A DNA stretch of 64,000 nucleotides, from assembly GCA_030645235.1 (NCBI GenBank), contig JAUSMV010000030.1, forward strand, positions 1,484,988 to 1,548,987, given 5' to 3'. Below the pieces are notes generated by a model. It was not told the origin of the DNA. It was given only the letters and a program-made list of their open reading frames with translations, and did no database searches. Source of the stretch: Parvibaculum sp. Lineage in GTDB: Bacteria; Pseudomonadota; Alphaproteobacteria; Parvibaculales; Parvibaculaceae. The position numbers and the translations under genes are program-made. Below, piece after piece: positions 16,977 through 25,774 of the stretch. Position 1 is the stretch's first letter. Each line of letters starts with the position of its first letter.

Positions 16977-17066
16977 CCCCATTCTCCAGACAATATGCTT
17001 TTGAGTTTGGAAAATAGTGCACCGCCTCACGGGGCCGCGCACAGTGAAACGAGAAGGATGCGTGTA

Positions 17067-17249
17067 ATGCTAGGTCAGGGATATAACGGTTTTTTAGGCC
17101 TTATTATTCTGGTCCTCGACATCTATGCGATCATCAAGATCGTGCAGAGTTCTGCCGAACCGATCTGGAAAGCCATCTGGGTTGTGATTGTGCTGTTCCT
17201 GCCGGTGCTCGGCCTGCTGCTCTGGTGGTTTTTGGGACCGAAGAGCTAG
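17067..17249 (+). CDS. Small PLDc_N-like membrane protein
   Basis: A 60-residue protein made almost wholly of two membrane helices (FLGLIILVLDIYAIIKIV and AIWVVIVLFLPVLGLLLWWFLG). The LPVLGLLLWWFLGP ending is the hallmark of PLDc_N-type small proteins, which resemble the membrane anchor of cardiolipin synthases. The ATG at 17067 follows GAGAAGG by 9 bases; an ATG nine bases upstream is possible. It follows ogt by about 90 bp and may be expressed alone. No function is known. Confidence 0.75.
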   Translation: MLGQGYNGFLGLIILVLDIYAIIKIVQSSAEPIWKAIWVVIVLFLPVLGLLLWWFLGPKS

Positions 17250-17269
17250 TTTCTTTTCGCGTCGTAGCG

Positions 17270-17366
17270 AAGAAGAAGTAAGGAAGACCCTCACCCGTCA
17301 GCGGGAAATTAGTCCACCGGACTAATTTCTGAGCCGCTTCCGCCTCTCCCGCAAGCGGGAGAGGAC
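17270..17366. repeat. Dispersed intergenic palindromic repeat, copy 2
   Basis: The head AAGTAAGGAAGACCCTCACCC resembles copy 1 at 5275. Two palindromes follow: AAATTAGTCC/GGACTAATTT around ACC, and CTCTCCCGC/GCGGGAGAG around AA. It lies between the convergent small membrane protein gene and bioD and abuts the bioD stop, so it may serve as a bidirectional transcript end. Confidence 0.7.
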
Positions 17367-18029
17367 TTAGAGGAACAATCCGGCTAAGTCTGCTTCGCCG
17401 TTGCGCGGGACGGCGATGATGGGTGTTGCGCCGACAAAGCGCGACATGACGTCGATGGTTTCGTCGAGCGTCACGGGGTTTTCCAGACTTTCGCTGACGA
17501 CAATGGCGCGGGGCGCGAGATCATTGCGCGCCATCACGTCGAGCGTGGTCAGTGTGTGGCTGATCGTGCCGAGATAGGAGCCCACCACCAAGAGCGGTGC
17601 GAAGTCAGGGCCGTTCAGAGCTTTCATCCAATCCAATACTGTGTGCGTTGTGTTCAACGGCACGATGAGGCCGCCGACGCCTTCGATGACGAGCGGGTCA
17701 TGGAGGTGCATGCGTGCTTTGCAGTGATTGATGAGTTCATTGAAATCAATCTCGACGCCGACGCGGGCGGCGGCCATGTCGGGCGACAAAGCAGGCTCAA
17801 AAACCCAGCGCGAGACAAGATCGATATTGTCGGTGATGACCTCTTCGCCAAGGGCGGCAAGGAGGGCTGCCGGATCGCTTAGCGGAAATGTATTTTCATC
17901 GACGCCGCTGACGATGGGCTTCAAGGCCTGCACGGGCAGGCCTTTTGCGCGAAGCTGGCGGATGAGCATGGCACTGACATAGGTTTTGCCGATGTCGGTG
18001 CCCGACGACGTTACAAAAATCGTGGTCAT
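17367..18029 (-). CDS. bioD: Dethiobiotin synthetase BioD
   Basis: An ATP-dependent carboxylase of 220 residues that closes the ureido ring of dethiobiotin. The P-loop TSSGTDIGKTYVSAML is at the N-terminus, LKPIVSGV holds the substrate-binding lysine, and EGVGGLIVPL is the conserved central motif. The ATG at 18027-18029 places the P-loop at the normal position. It lies one base after the bioF stop, so bioF and bioD are co-translated. Confidence 0.95.
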   Translation of the reverse strand: MTTIFVTSSGTDIGKTYVSAMLIRQLRAKGLPVQALKPIVSGVDENTFPLSDPAALLAALGEEVITDNIDLVSRWVFEPALSPDMAAARVGVEIDFNELINHCKARMHLHDPLVIEGVGGLIVPLNTTHTVLDWMKALNGPDFAPLLVVGSYLGTISHTLTTLDVMARNDLAPRAIVVSESLENPVTLDETIDVMSRFVGATPIIAVPRNGEADLAGLFL

Positions 18030-18030
18030 G

Positions 18031-19200
18031 TTACTCAGCCGCTTTGCGGGGGAGGATTTTGTCGCGCACGAGCGCCGCAAGCCGCGCGATATCAGTGGCT
18101 TTGTGCTGCGCTGTAAACGTAAAGCGCAGGCGCGCGGTGCCAGCGGGCACGGTCGGCGGGCGGATCGCCGTGACCAAAAACCCTTCGGCTTCCAAAAGCG
18201 CCGATGCTTTCAATGTCAGATCGGCGTCACCGAGGATCAACGGCACGATGGGGCTGGTCGCCAATGGCAGATTAAGCGCACGGGTGAAGCTCTGCGCCTG
18301 TTCAACGGGACGGCGCGCGAAGGCGGGGTCCGCTTCGATCACATCGAGTGCTGCAATGGCGGCAGCGACAGCGGCGGGTGTGAGACCTGTTGAATAGATC
18401 AATGTACGGGCGCGGGTGCGGATGAAATCGCACACCGCTTTTGAGGCGCAGAGATAACCACCGTAAGAGCCGATGGCTTTCGAGAGTGTGCCCATTTGCA
18501 GCGGCACGTTTGCTTTTGTATCGCCCATGAAGCTTGAGCCGCGACCTTCACCGACCACGCCGATACCATGGGCATCATCTGTCATCAGCCATGCGTCGTA
18601 TTTTTCGGCAAGCGCCGCCAATTCGGCGACGGGTGCCAAGTCGCCGTCCATGCTGAACACACCATCGGTGACGATCAGGCAATTCTTTGCCGAGGCGCGA
18701 TGGGCTTTCAAAATTTCTTCGACATGAGCGAGATCGTTGTGACGAAAAATATGCGCGGTGGCGTCGGAGAGTTTCGTGCCCATCAACAGACAGGAATGCG
18801 ACAACTCGTCCGCCAGGATCAAATCATTGGGGCCGATGAGCGAGGGGATGATGCCGAGATTGGCGAGATAGCCGGAGCCGAAGATGACGCAGTCTTCGGC
18901 TTGCTTGAGTTTCGCCAGACGCGCTTCGAGCACGGTGAACAAAGGATGATTGCCGGTGACGAGGCGTGAAGCGCCCGAGCCTGTGCCATAACGCGTGGTC
19001 GCGGCATTGGCGGCGGCGATCACATCGGGGTGATGCGAGAGATTGAGATAATCATTGCAGCAGAAGGAAATCAGCGTGCGGCCATTGCGGCGGACTTCGA
19101 CATCGGAGAAGCGATCTGTCTCGACCAAGCGACGGCGCAAGGACTGCGCCTCAAGCGCGTCGAGTTTTTGGCTGACGAATTGATCGAGCGAGCGGCTCAT
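18031..19200 (-). CDS. bioF: 8-Amino-7-oxononanoate synthase BioF
   Basis: A PLP enzyme of 389 residues that condenses pimeloyl thioester with alanine. Seen here: CCNDYLNLSHHPDV, GTGSGASRLVTGNHPLF, the Asp pair in TDDAHGIGVVGEGRG, and the PLP lysine in GTLSKAIGSYGGY. Its start overlaps the stop of the upstream oxidoreductase gene by four bases (ATGA), and bioD follows after one base, so all three are probably one transcript. Confidence 0.95.
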   Translation of the reverse strand: MSRSLDQFVSQKLDALEAQSLRRRLVETDRFSDVEVRRNGRTLISFCCNDYLNLSHHPDVIAAANAATTRYGTGSGASRLVTGNHPLFTVLEARLAKLKQAEDCVIFGSGYLANLGIIPSLIGPNDLILADELSHSCLLMGTKLSDATAHIFRHNDLAHVEEILKAHRASAKNCLIVTDGVFSMDGDLAPVAELAALAEKYDAWLMTDDAHGIGVVGEGRGSSFMGDTKANVPLQMGTLSKAIGSYGGYLCASKAVCDFIRTRARTLIYSTGLTPAAVAAAIAALDVIEADPAFARRPVEQAQSFTRALNLPLATSPIVPLILGDADLTLKASALLEAEGFLVTAIRPPTVPAGTARLRFTFTAQHKATDIARLAALVRDKILPRKAAE

Positions 19201-20177
19201 TGATTTACCGAGATCACGGGTTTGCCGATCATGCGGCGTTCGAGCAGACGTTGCAGCACATCGCCTGATTGTTCGAGCGGGAAGCTCGCTGTCGGTTCAG
19301 GATGAATTTTGCCAGCGATCACCCAATCGGTGAGCTGGCTCAGGAGAGGTCCGTTGACGCGCGGATTGGCGCGGATCTCACCGCCCCAATCGACGCCGAC
19401 GAGAGAGGCGCGTTTCAACAGCGCGAGATTGAGCGGGAGTTTCGGAATCTCACCATTGGCAAAGCCGACAACGAGATGACGCCCCCCCGGCGCAAGGCAG
19501 CGGAAGGCGGTTTCGGAATAGGCGCCACCAACGGGATCGTAAACGACATTGACGCCGCGCTTTTCGACGAGGCCGTCCAAAACTTTGCGCCATTCGGGGT
19601 CGTTATAGTCCACCACCATGTCGGCGCCATGCGCGAGGGCCGCTGCGCGCTTTTCAATTGTGGAAGCGGCGGCAATGACGCGCGCGCCCATGGCCTTGGC
19701 AACGTCAATTGCCGCCATGCCGACACCACCAGCGGCACCGAGCACGAGGACAGTTTCACCGGCCTGCAATTTGCCGCAGGTCTGCAACCCATAAAGCGCT
19801 GTGCAATAAGAGACCAGAAAACCGGCGGCGGCTTCGGCGCTCATTTCGTCAGGCACGGATGTGCAGACGGCGGCGGGGAGCACAATTTTTTCAGCCAGTG
19901 CGCCGCGCGGCGACAGCGCCATGACGCGGGTGCCGATAAGGTCTGACGAGACGCCCTCGCCGACGGCTTCAATGAGGCCTGCGACTTCGGAGCCCGGCAC
20001 GAAGGGGAGCGGCAGTTTCACCTGATAGGTGCCGCGCACGAACAGCGCATCGACATAGCCAAGGCCCGCAGCCTCGACGGCAAGGAGCACTTCGCCCTCG
20101 CCCGGCACGGGTTCGGGGAGGTTTTCAATCGCGAGGCCTGACGGCTCTCCGTAAGTGACGCAGCGTATCGCCCGCAT
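19197..20177 (-). CDS. NADPH:quinone oxidoreductase-like zinc-independent MDR protein
   Basis: A medium-chain dehydrogenase/reductase of 326 residues. It has the GroES-like N-domain (VEAAGLGYVDALFVRGTY, FVPGSEVAGLIEAVGEGV) and a Rossmann motif VLVLGAAGGVGMAAIDVAKAMGA. The structural zinc cysteines are absent, as in quinone reductases. It overlaps bioF by four bases, so it is the first gene of a bioF-bioD transcript. No biotin-specific role is known for this family, and the link may be only co-regulation. It is divergent from bioB. Confidence 0.9.
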   Translation of the reverse strand: MRAIRCVTYGEPSGLAIENLPEPVPGEGEVLLAVEAAGLGYVDALFVRGTYQVKLPLPFVPGSEVAGLIEAVGEGVSSDLIGTRVMALSPRGALAEKIVLPAAVCTSVPDEMSAEAAAGFLVSYCTALYGLQTCGKLQAGETVLVLGAAGGVGMAAIDVAKAMGARVIAAASTIEKRAAALAHGADMVVDYNDPEWRKVLDGLVEKRGVNVVYDPVGGAYSETAFRCLAPGGRHLVVGFANGEIPKLPLNLALLKRASLVGVDWGGEIRANPRVNGPLLSQLTDWVIAGKIHPEPTASFPLEQSGDVLQRLLERRMIGKPVISVNQ

Positions 20178-20304
20178 GGTCTTAACCTTTGGCAGCTATT
20201 GAGTTTTCGGGCGGCAGCCTAGCCTGCCTTGCATTGCGAGGAAAGCTGCCTATGCTTCGGAAAATCCGGTTCCACCCCAGCGCATTTCAGGGGAATAGCA
20301 GTCC

Positions 20305-21366
20305 ATGACGATCCAGACCCGCATCGAAGACCAGCCCAAAGCCCCCAAGCCGCAGCAGGTGGCCGCCCGCACAAATCCCGATGAGGTTCGTCACGACTGG
20401 ACCAAGGACGAATTGCAGGCGCTGTGGGACCTGCCCTTCAATGACCTCATGTTTGAAGCGCAGCTGGTGCATCGCCGCTGGTTCAAGGCGCATGAAGTGC
20501 AGATGTCCACGTTGCTCTCGATCAAGACAGGCGGCTGCCCCGAAGATTGCGGCTATTGCGCGCAAAGCTCGAAATTCGATACGGGGCTTAAAGCCTCCAA
20601 GCTCATGGAAGTTGAAAAAGTGATCGCGGAAGCGCGCAAGGCGAAAGACGCCGGTGCGACACGCTATTGCATGGGTGCCGCATGGCGCGAACCCAAAGAC
20701 CGCGACATGGACATGGTCTGCGCCATGGTCGAGGGCATCAAAGATATGGGCATGGAAACCTGCATGACACTTGGCATGTTGTCGGGCCAGCAGGTGCACC
20801 GCCTCGCGCAGTCGGGTCTCGATTATTACAATCACAATGTCGATACGTCGGAAGAGTATTATCCCAATGTCATCACAACGCGCACGTTTCAGGACCGGCT
20901 CGATACGCTGGAACGCGTGCGCAATGCCGGCATCAATGTCTGCTCCGGCGGCATTGTCGGCATGGGCGAAAGCCAGTCGGATCGTCTCGGCATGCTGATG
21001 GCTCTCGCGAACCTGCCTGAGCATCCGCAAAGCGTGCCGATCAATATGCTGATGCCAATGGAAGGCACGCCGCTCGGCATGTCTGAGAAAGTTGATCCCA
21101 TCGACTTCGTGCGGATGATTGCGGTTGCCCGCATCATCATGCCGATGTCGGTTGTGCGTCTTGCCGCTGGTCGCGAGCTTATGTCGGACGAGCAGCAGGC
21201 CTTGTGCTTTATGGCCGGAGCGAACTCCATTTTTGTCGGTGAGAAATTGCTCACCGCCAAAAACCCTGAAGCGGATAAGGATCAGGTGTTGTTCAAGAAG
21301 CTCGGCATTCAATCCATGCCTGCGCATAGTTGCCCGTCGGAAAAAGACGTGTCAGCCCGCGCCTGA
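20305..21366 (+). CDS. bioB: Biotin synthase BioB
   Basis: A radical SAM enzyme of 353 residues that inserts sulfur into dethiobiotin. The cluster motif CPEDCGYC (Cys78, Cys82, Cys85) binds the 4Fe-4S cluster. [31 protein letters not shown] and the C-terminal [13 protein letters not shown] are family signatures that include ligands of the 2Fe-2S region. It stands alone on the plus strand, divergent from the oxidoreductase-bioF-bioD transcript. I searched the 127-bp divergent gap by eye for a BioR-type TTATNNATAA palindrome and found none. Confidence 0.97.
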   Translation: MTIQTRIEDQPKAPKPQQVAARTNPDEVRHDWTKDELQALWDLPFNDLMFEAQLVHRRWFKAHEVQMSTLLSIKTGGCPEDCGYCAQSSKFDTGLKASKLMEVEKVIAEARKAKDAGATRYCMGAAWREPKDRDMDMVCAMVEGIKDMGMETCMTLGMLSGQQVHRLAQSGLDYYNHNVDTSEEYYPNVITTRTFQDRLDTLERVRNAGINVCSGGIVGMGESQSDRLGMLMALANLPEHPQSVPINMLMPMEGTPLGMSEKVDPIDFVRMIAVARIIMPMSVVRLAAGRELMSDEQQALCFMAGANSIFVGEKLLTAKNPEADKDQVLFKKLGIQSMPAHSCPSEKDVSARA

Positions 21367-21373
21367 TGAGTTT

Positions 21374-21718
21374 TTAGCCCATCGCCAGACCGGCATTGAG
21401 TTCGGCGCGCCAGTGAGCAAGCCGCTCCTTCAGTTTTGATTGAACGAGATAAGGCGTCATGTCCTCCTCTTCGAAACGCTCGATCACTTCATAGACCATG
21501 TTTTCTTGACCGTGTGTGTTCCACGCGGCCTGCATGTCTTTGATGCGGTGATTGCCCATGCCGAGCTGAAACCAGATGCCGTTTTGCTGGGCGTCCAAGT
21601 TGCGGCTCGGACCCAACCATCGCTCATTGGTCACGATGCAGCGCACGGCGAAAATGCCGGGTGTTACTTTTTTCTCTTTGTAGTCGCGTACAATCTGGCG
21701 CTTTTTATCTTTTTCCAT
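21374..21718 (-). CDS. GIY-YIG nuclease family protein
   Basis: A small protein of 114 residues. The motif GIFAVRCIVTNERWLGPSRN matches the short GIY-YIG-like proteins in which the Tyr positions have diverged, followed by NGIWFQLGMGNH, MQAAWNTHG and a C-terminal LKERLAHWRAELNAG helix. Nuclease activity is therefore uncertain. It follows the next gene with a one-base gap (TGA-A-ATG), so the pair is co-translated. It is convergent with bioB. Confidence 0.72.
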   Translation of the reverse strand: MEKDKKRQIVRDYKEKKVTPGIFAVRCIVTNERWLGPSRNLDAQQNGIWFQLGMGNHRIKDMQAAWNTHGQENMVYEVIERFEEEDMTPYLVQSKLKERLAHWRAELNAGLAMG

Positions 21719-21719
21719 T

Positions 21720-22310
21720 TCAGTCTCGCTTCGGCAATGTGCGGCGCGGAGGCAGCGGCGGCACGATGCGCGTGAGTTTTTGGTTCAAACGATAATGCGC
21801 GGCGGCGTCGAGCGGTTGCGACCAATCGCGGCCGATCGCTTCCCAGTCGGGATCGGACACATCGAGCCCCAAACTTTTCAATAGCCCGCCGGGCACAACA
21901 ACGAATTGAGCGCGGAAGGGAAAGAGGAAACGGTCTTTGCCTTTCAACGCCGCTTTCGCTTCGTCGTAAGTGGCAAACCAGGCGTTGAGATAAAAGCTCG
22001 TTTGCACGGGAAATAAGCGCGTCGTGTCGAAGGCGGGAAGTTCGATGTGAACCTCCGCTTTCAGATGCGACCAATCGCGAAAGCCCATTTCGCGCGCGAT
22101 GACGTTCAAGGCATGCTTGCGCTGCACGCGCGCCTTGTCGGCGAGCAATGTGTTGGCGTTGTCGTCGGGCCATAAAATGGCGAGACGATGCGCAGCACCA
22201 AAGGCGCGGCGTTTGTCCTCGCTCTGAAAATCTTTGAGCAAGCGGGACGCTCTAATTTTATATTCGTCGAGCGCGGGGATGATGGATGTGGAATTGGGGT
22301 CCGTTCGCAC
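21720..22310 (-). CDS. Conserved hypothetical protein paired with the GIY-YIG gene
   Basis: A soluble protein of 196 residues with no signal peptide or membrane helix. A GTG at 22308-22310 is chosen because GAGGAG precedes it by a normal spacing; a TTG 45 bases upstream lacks one. An N-terminal helical part (ALDEYKIRASRLLKDFQ, KHALNVIAREMGFRDWSHLK) resembles a small domain found in many hypothetical proteins of alphaproteobacteria. The C-terminus is basic and proline-rich. I do not recognise a function. Confidence 0.7.
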   Translation of the reverse strand: MRTDPNSTSIIPALDEYKIRASRLLKDFQSEDKRRAFGAAHRLAILWPDDNANTLLADKARVQRKHALNVIAREMGFRDWSHLKAEVHIELPAFDTTRLFPVQTSFYLNAWFATYDEAKAALKGKDRFLFPFRAQFVVVPGGLLKSLGLDVSDPDWEAIGRDWSQPLDAAAHYRLNQKLTRIVPPLPPRRTLPKRD

Positions 22311-22534
22311 GGTTTTCTCCTCAGGTCTGAAAACCACTGGTCCGAACAGCGGCAAACATGAGAGGGCGATGCGAACTAAAGAGGCGTCGTCTCAATCATC
22401 AGCGAAGGTGAGTTCCTCTTTTTCGGACGATTGGCACCCTTCGCGGCACCAGCGCGCTGTTTAGCTCATAAAAGGAATTTTGCCAAGCGGGGCGAAATCC
22501 GCCTAAATGCGCGGGCTCACAAAGGACAGACCGC

Positions 22535-23827
22535 ATGCAAATTCCCCCGCTGAACCCCGCCATTAAAAACGCGCCCGCGTGGCTGCTTGAAGGGTCCAAG
22601 CATTTGTGGATGCCTTACACGCAGATGCAGACCGTGCCGATGGCACTGCCTGTCGTTGCGACCAATGGTGTTCGCCTGACGCTCAATGACGGGCGCGAAT
22701 TGGTGGACGGCACATCATCATGGTGGACGGCGGCGCATGGCTATAATCATCCGCATATTCGCGAGGCGGTGGCCAAGCAGCTTGAGCGCATGCCGCATGT
22801 GATGCTGGGCGGGATTGCGCATGAGCAGGTGCTGCGGCTTGCGACGCGTCTCGCAAAACTTTTGCCCGGTGATTTGGGGCATACGTTCTTTTCAGAGAGC
22901 GGGTCTGTCTCTGTTGAAATCGCGATGAAGATGGCGGTGCAATACTGGATCAACAAGGGCGCGAAGGGGCGCACACGCTTTGTTGCCTTTCGCGGCGGCT
23001 ATCACGGCGACACGCTGGCCACCATGTCGGTTTGTGATCCCGATGAAGGGATGCATGCGCTGTTTAAAGGCGCCATTGCTGAACAACTCATCTGCGATCT
23101 GCCGACGACGCCTGAAAAGGTTGAGGCGTTTGATGCGTTCCTGAAAGCACACAAACACGAAGTCGCCGCTGTCATCACCGAGCCTTTGGTGCAGGGCGCG
23201 GGCGGGATGCACTTCCATGATGTGGAAACGCTGCGGGCTTTGCGCGAGGCGTGTGACCGCCATGATGTGCTGCTGATCCTTGATGAAATTTTTGTCGGCT
23301 TCGGGCGCACAGGGTCAATGTTTGCCTGCGACGCAGCGGGGATCGTGCCTGACATTGTGACGCTGTCGAAGGCACTCACCGGCGGCACGATGGCACTCGC
23401 CGCCACTGTCGCACGGGCGCATGTGTTTGAAGCGTTTCTGGGTGAGAGTGCGTCGCGCGCGCTGATGCATGGTCCGACCTATACAGGCAATGCGCTGGCT
23501 TGCGCGGCGGCGAACGCGTCGCTTGATTTGTTTGAGCGCGAGCCGCGCCTGGAACAGGTGGCGGCGATTGCCAAACAACTCACGAAAGAATTGGAACCTG
23601 CCCGCGCGATGAAGGGCGTCGTTGACGTGCGCGTCAAGGGTGCCATCGGTGTCATCGAGCTTGAAAGCATCCGCGATGCTGACGAGATGAAGCGGCGCTT
23701 TGTCGAGATGGGGGTATTCCTGCGGCCGTTCGGACGCATCGTCTATACGACGCCGCCTCTGGTCATTGAGGCGACTGATCTGACGCGCCTGACCGATGCC
23801 ATGATCGTTGCCGTGGGGGAGAACTGA
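22535..23827 (+). CDS. bioA: Adenosylmethionine-8-amino-7-oxononanoate aminotransferase BioA
   Basis: A PLP transaminase of 430 residues that makes 7,8-diaminopelargonate with S-adenosylmethionine as amino donor. Seen here: LWMPYTQM near the N-terminus, DGTSSWWTAAHGYNHP, FRGGYHGDTLATMSV, LILDEIFVGFGRTG and the PLP lysine in DIVTLSKALTGGT, then HGPTYTGNALACAAA. It is separated from bioB by the minus-strand GIY-YIG pair. Confidence 0.96.
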   Translation: MQIPPLNPAIKNAPAWLLEGSKHLWMPYTQMQTVPMALPVVATNGVRLTLNDGRELVDGTSSWWTAAHGYNHPHIREAVAKQLERMPHVMLGGIAHEQVLRLATRLAKLLPGDLGHTFFSESGSVSVEIAMKMAVQYWINKGAKGRTRFVAFRGGYHGDTLATMSVCDPDEGMHALFKGAIAEQLICDLPTTPEKVEAFDAFLKAHKHEVAAVITEPLVQGAGGMHFHDVETLRALREACDRHDVLLILDEIFVGFGRTGSMFACDAAGIVPDIVTLSKALTGGTMALAATVARAHVFEAFLGESASRALMHGPTYTGNALACAAANASLDLFEREPRLEQVAAIAKQLTKELEPARAMKGVVDVRVKGAIGVIELESIRDADEMKRRFVEMGVFLRPFGRIVYTTPPLVIEATDLTRLTDAMIVAVGEN

Positions 23828-23887
23828 GATTTTGCCTCTCTTTTAATCAGAGGTGTGTGACTCTGCGGCCACTCTCCCTAGCGGTTG

Positions 23888-23896
23888 TTATCCACA
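23888..23896 (+). promoter_or_regulatory. Single perfect DnaA box upstream of orphan parA
   Basis: TTATCCACA matches the consensus DnaA box exactly. It lies in the 265-bp gap between bioA and the ParA-like gene, about 200 bp before the parA start. A single 9-mer can arise by chance, so function is uncertain. Confidence 0.4.
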
Positions 23897-24092
23897 CCCT
23901 ATCCTAAATGTTGAGACAAATGGGAGCAGACACTAGTCTCACATCAGTCTCCGGGGGGAGCTGATTCGCGCGGGTCACGCGCTGTCCAAAACTTCCGCGA
24001 AACTCACCAACCAAAGAGGCGTAGGGCGCGCCTTGCGGAATGTTTTATTCAATCCGACCAATCGCCCGCTTAAAGACTGGGAAGCTCACCAC

Positions 24093-24770
24093 ATGCATGT
24101 CATCGCGTTTGCGTCACAAAAAGGCGGTTCGGGCAAAACAACTTTGGCCGGTCATATTGCGGTTGAAGCCGAGCGCGTCGGCGCGGGGCCTGTCGCCCTT
24201 GTCGATACCGACCCGCAAGGCTCGCTGTCGCAATGGTGGAACGCGCGCGAAGCCGAACGGCCCTTTTTCGTCAAAGCCTCTATCGAGGGTCTGAAAAATG
24301 ACCTCGCACGTCTCAAAGACGGCGGCGTGCGCCTCGTCATTATCGACACACCGCCCGCGATCACGGCGACGATCGGCCATGTGATCGGATTATCCGACCT
24401 TGTCGTCATCCCAACGCGGCCAAGCCCCCACGATCTCCGCGCGGCCGGCGCCACGGTGCGCCTCTGCGAAGAGGTCGGAAAACCCTTGATTTTTGCCGTA
24501 AACGGGGCCTCCCCCCGCGCCCGCATCACAACAGAAGCCGTGATCGCGCTGTCGCATCACGGCCCGGTCGCACCCTCCATCGTGCACCAGCGAATCGACT
24601 TTGCGTCCTCCATGATTGACGGGCGCACGGTTATGGAAATCGCGTCCCAGACCAAATCGCCCGAAGAAATCGGTGAATTGTGGAGCTTTCTGTCAGATCG
24701 CCTAATGGGACGGGAGACATCGCCGTTGGCGTCAGCTAATTTCAGAACGTCGCTCCGCGGTGCCGCCTGA
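24093..24770 (+). CDS. ParA-family ATPase (orphan)
   Basis: A deviant Walker A ATPase of 225 residues: FASQKGGSGKTTLAGHIA at the N-terminus, DTDPQGSLSQWW, and IIDTPPA as Walker B. The ATG at 24093 puts the P-loop at residue 10, normal for short ParA proteins; in-frame codons further upstream have no clear start signal. No parB follows. Instead a SPOR-domain membrane protein starts 22 bp downstream. Orphan ParA proteins often position cellular cargo or division components; that role here is inference. Confidence 0.88.
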   Translation: MHVIAFASQKGGSGKTTLAGHIAVEAERVGAGPVALVDTDPQGSLSQWWNAREAERPFFVKASIEGLKNDLARLKDGGVRLVIIDTPPAITATIGHVIGLSDLVVIPTRPSPHDLRAAGATVRLCEEVGKPLIFAVNGASPRARITTEAVIALSHHGPVAPSIVHQRIDFASSMIDGRTVMEIASQTKSPEEIGELWSFLSDRLMGRETSPLASANFRTSLRGAA

Positions 24771-24792
24771 GCGCGATCTGGAAAGATAGCCT

Positions 24793-25707
24793 ATGTCTAA
24801 AAAGCCTGCTTCGTTGACCAGTGACCTGCTTGCGCGCAAGGGGGAAGCCGAGCCGTCAACCATTGATCCCGCCGCGCGCATGACCCTGTCGGCGGGGCCA
24901 GGCTATGACGATCATAATGGCGGCGAATACGGCAGCGGACGACGCGAGCCGCGTCTTGATGATGAGCCTGACTATCGGGACGAGCCGGTGCCCGAAATGC
25001 TGAACCGCCGTCCAATGCCGCCTGAACCTGAAATCATCTATACGGCGGAAGAAACCCATGGCGGCGGCAGCAGCGCCCGCCTCGCCATTATCGCCGTGCT
25101 GGGCCTTGTCATTGTCGGCGGTATTTTCCTCGGTATGTCGGGTCAGGAGAAAAACAGCGTTGCGCCGGTTGCGAGTGTGGCCCCGGTGGCGACAGAGGGC
25201 ACAACGCCCGACACGGCAAGCGTGACGCCTGCACCGGAAACGACCGCGCCTGTCGCCATGAGGCCAGGGTCGCCTGAAGCAGTGACGACAACGCCCGTCC
25301 CGTCCGGCAACGCGCCGCTCAACATTGCTCCCAATGCGACTGCACCCGTTGCCCCTCTGACCGAAGTACCCGTAAGCGAAGCGCCGGTTGTCGAAGCGGC
25401 ACCCGTTGCTGAAACACCTGTCATTGCAGCGCCTGTCGCGCCTAAAGCACAATCAGGCGGGCCTTATGTCGTGCAGCTTCTGGCCCTTCAGGATGAGGGC
25501 GCTGCCAAAGCCGCGTGGAAAAAAGTCTCCAAGAAATATTCAAACATTCTCGGCGGGCACGCGCTCGATATTGAGGAAGCAGACCTCGGGGCCAAAGGCA
25601 CATGGTACCGTGTTCGCGCGGCGGGCTTTCAGAGCAAGTCGGCAGCGGTGAGCGCCTGCGCCAAGCTCAAAGCCGCAGGCCAGGACTGCATGGCGAAGAA
25701 GCGCTGA
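24793..25707 (+). CDS. SPOR-domain membrane protein
   Basis: A single-pass protein of 304 residues. An acidic cytoplasmic part (about 1-95) precedes one membrane helix (ARLAIIAVLGLVIVGGIFLGM). A periplasmic Pro/Ala/Thr/Val-rich linker of about 110 residues follows, and then a C-terminal SPOR domain (YVVQLLALQDEGAAKAAWKKV ... WYRVRAAGFQSKSAAVSACAKL). SPOR domains bind denuded peptidoglycan at division sites. Co-transcription with an orphan ParA suggests a joint envelope or division role, but that is not shown by the sequence. Confidence 0.88.
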   Translation: MSKKPASLTSDLLARKGEAEPSTIDPAARMTLSAGPGYDDHNGGEYGSGRREPRLDDEPDYRDEPVPEMLNRRPMPPEPEIIYTAEETHGGGSSARLAIIAVLGLVIVGGIFLGMSGQEKNSVAPVASVAPVATEGTTPDTASVTPAPETTAPVAMRPGSPEAVTTTPVPSGNAPLNIAPNATAPVAPLTEVPVSEAPVVEAAPVAETPVIAAPVAPKAQSGGPYVVQLLALQDEGAAKAAWKKVSKKYSNILGGHALDIEEADLGAKGTWYRVRAAGFQSKSAAVSACAKLKAAGQDCMAKKR

Positions 25708-25731
25708 TTTCTATTTTGATTTTGGACTTAA

Positions 25732-25756
25732 ACGGCGGAGGAAACACCTCCGCCGT
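25732..25756. terminator. Hairpin after the SPOR gene
   Basis: ACGGCGGAGG pairs perfectly with CCTCCGCCGT around AAACA. There is no T-run on the plus side, so it may be a weak terminator or an mRNA-stabilising hairpin between the SPOR and HAD genes. Confidence 0.5.
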
Positions 25757-25774
25757 AAACCTATCGGGGTTGAT

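Noticed and set aside
20178-20304. BioR operator between bioB and the oxidoreductase-bioF transcript
   Set aside because: No TTATNNATAA-type palindrome was found on either strand.
20287-21327. 346-codon minus-strand ORF antisense to bioB
   Set aside because: bioB is intact with its radical SAM cysteines, and the antisense frame is His/Arg-rich with no motif.
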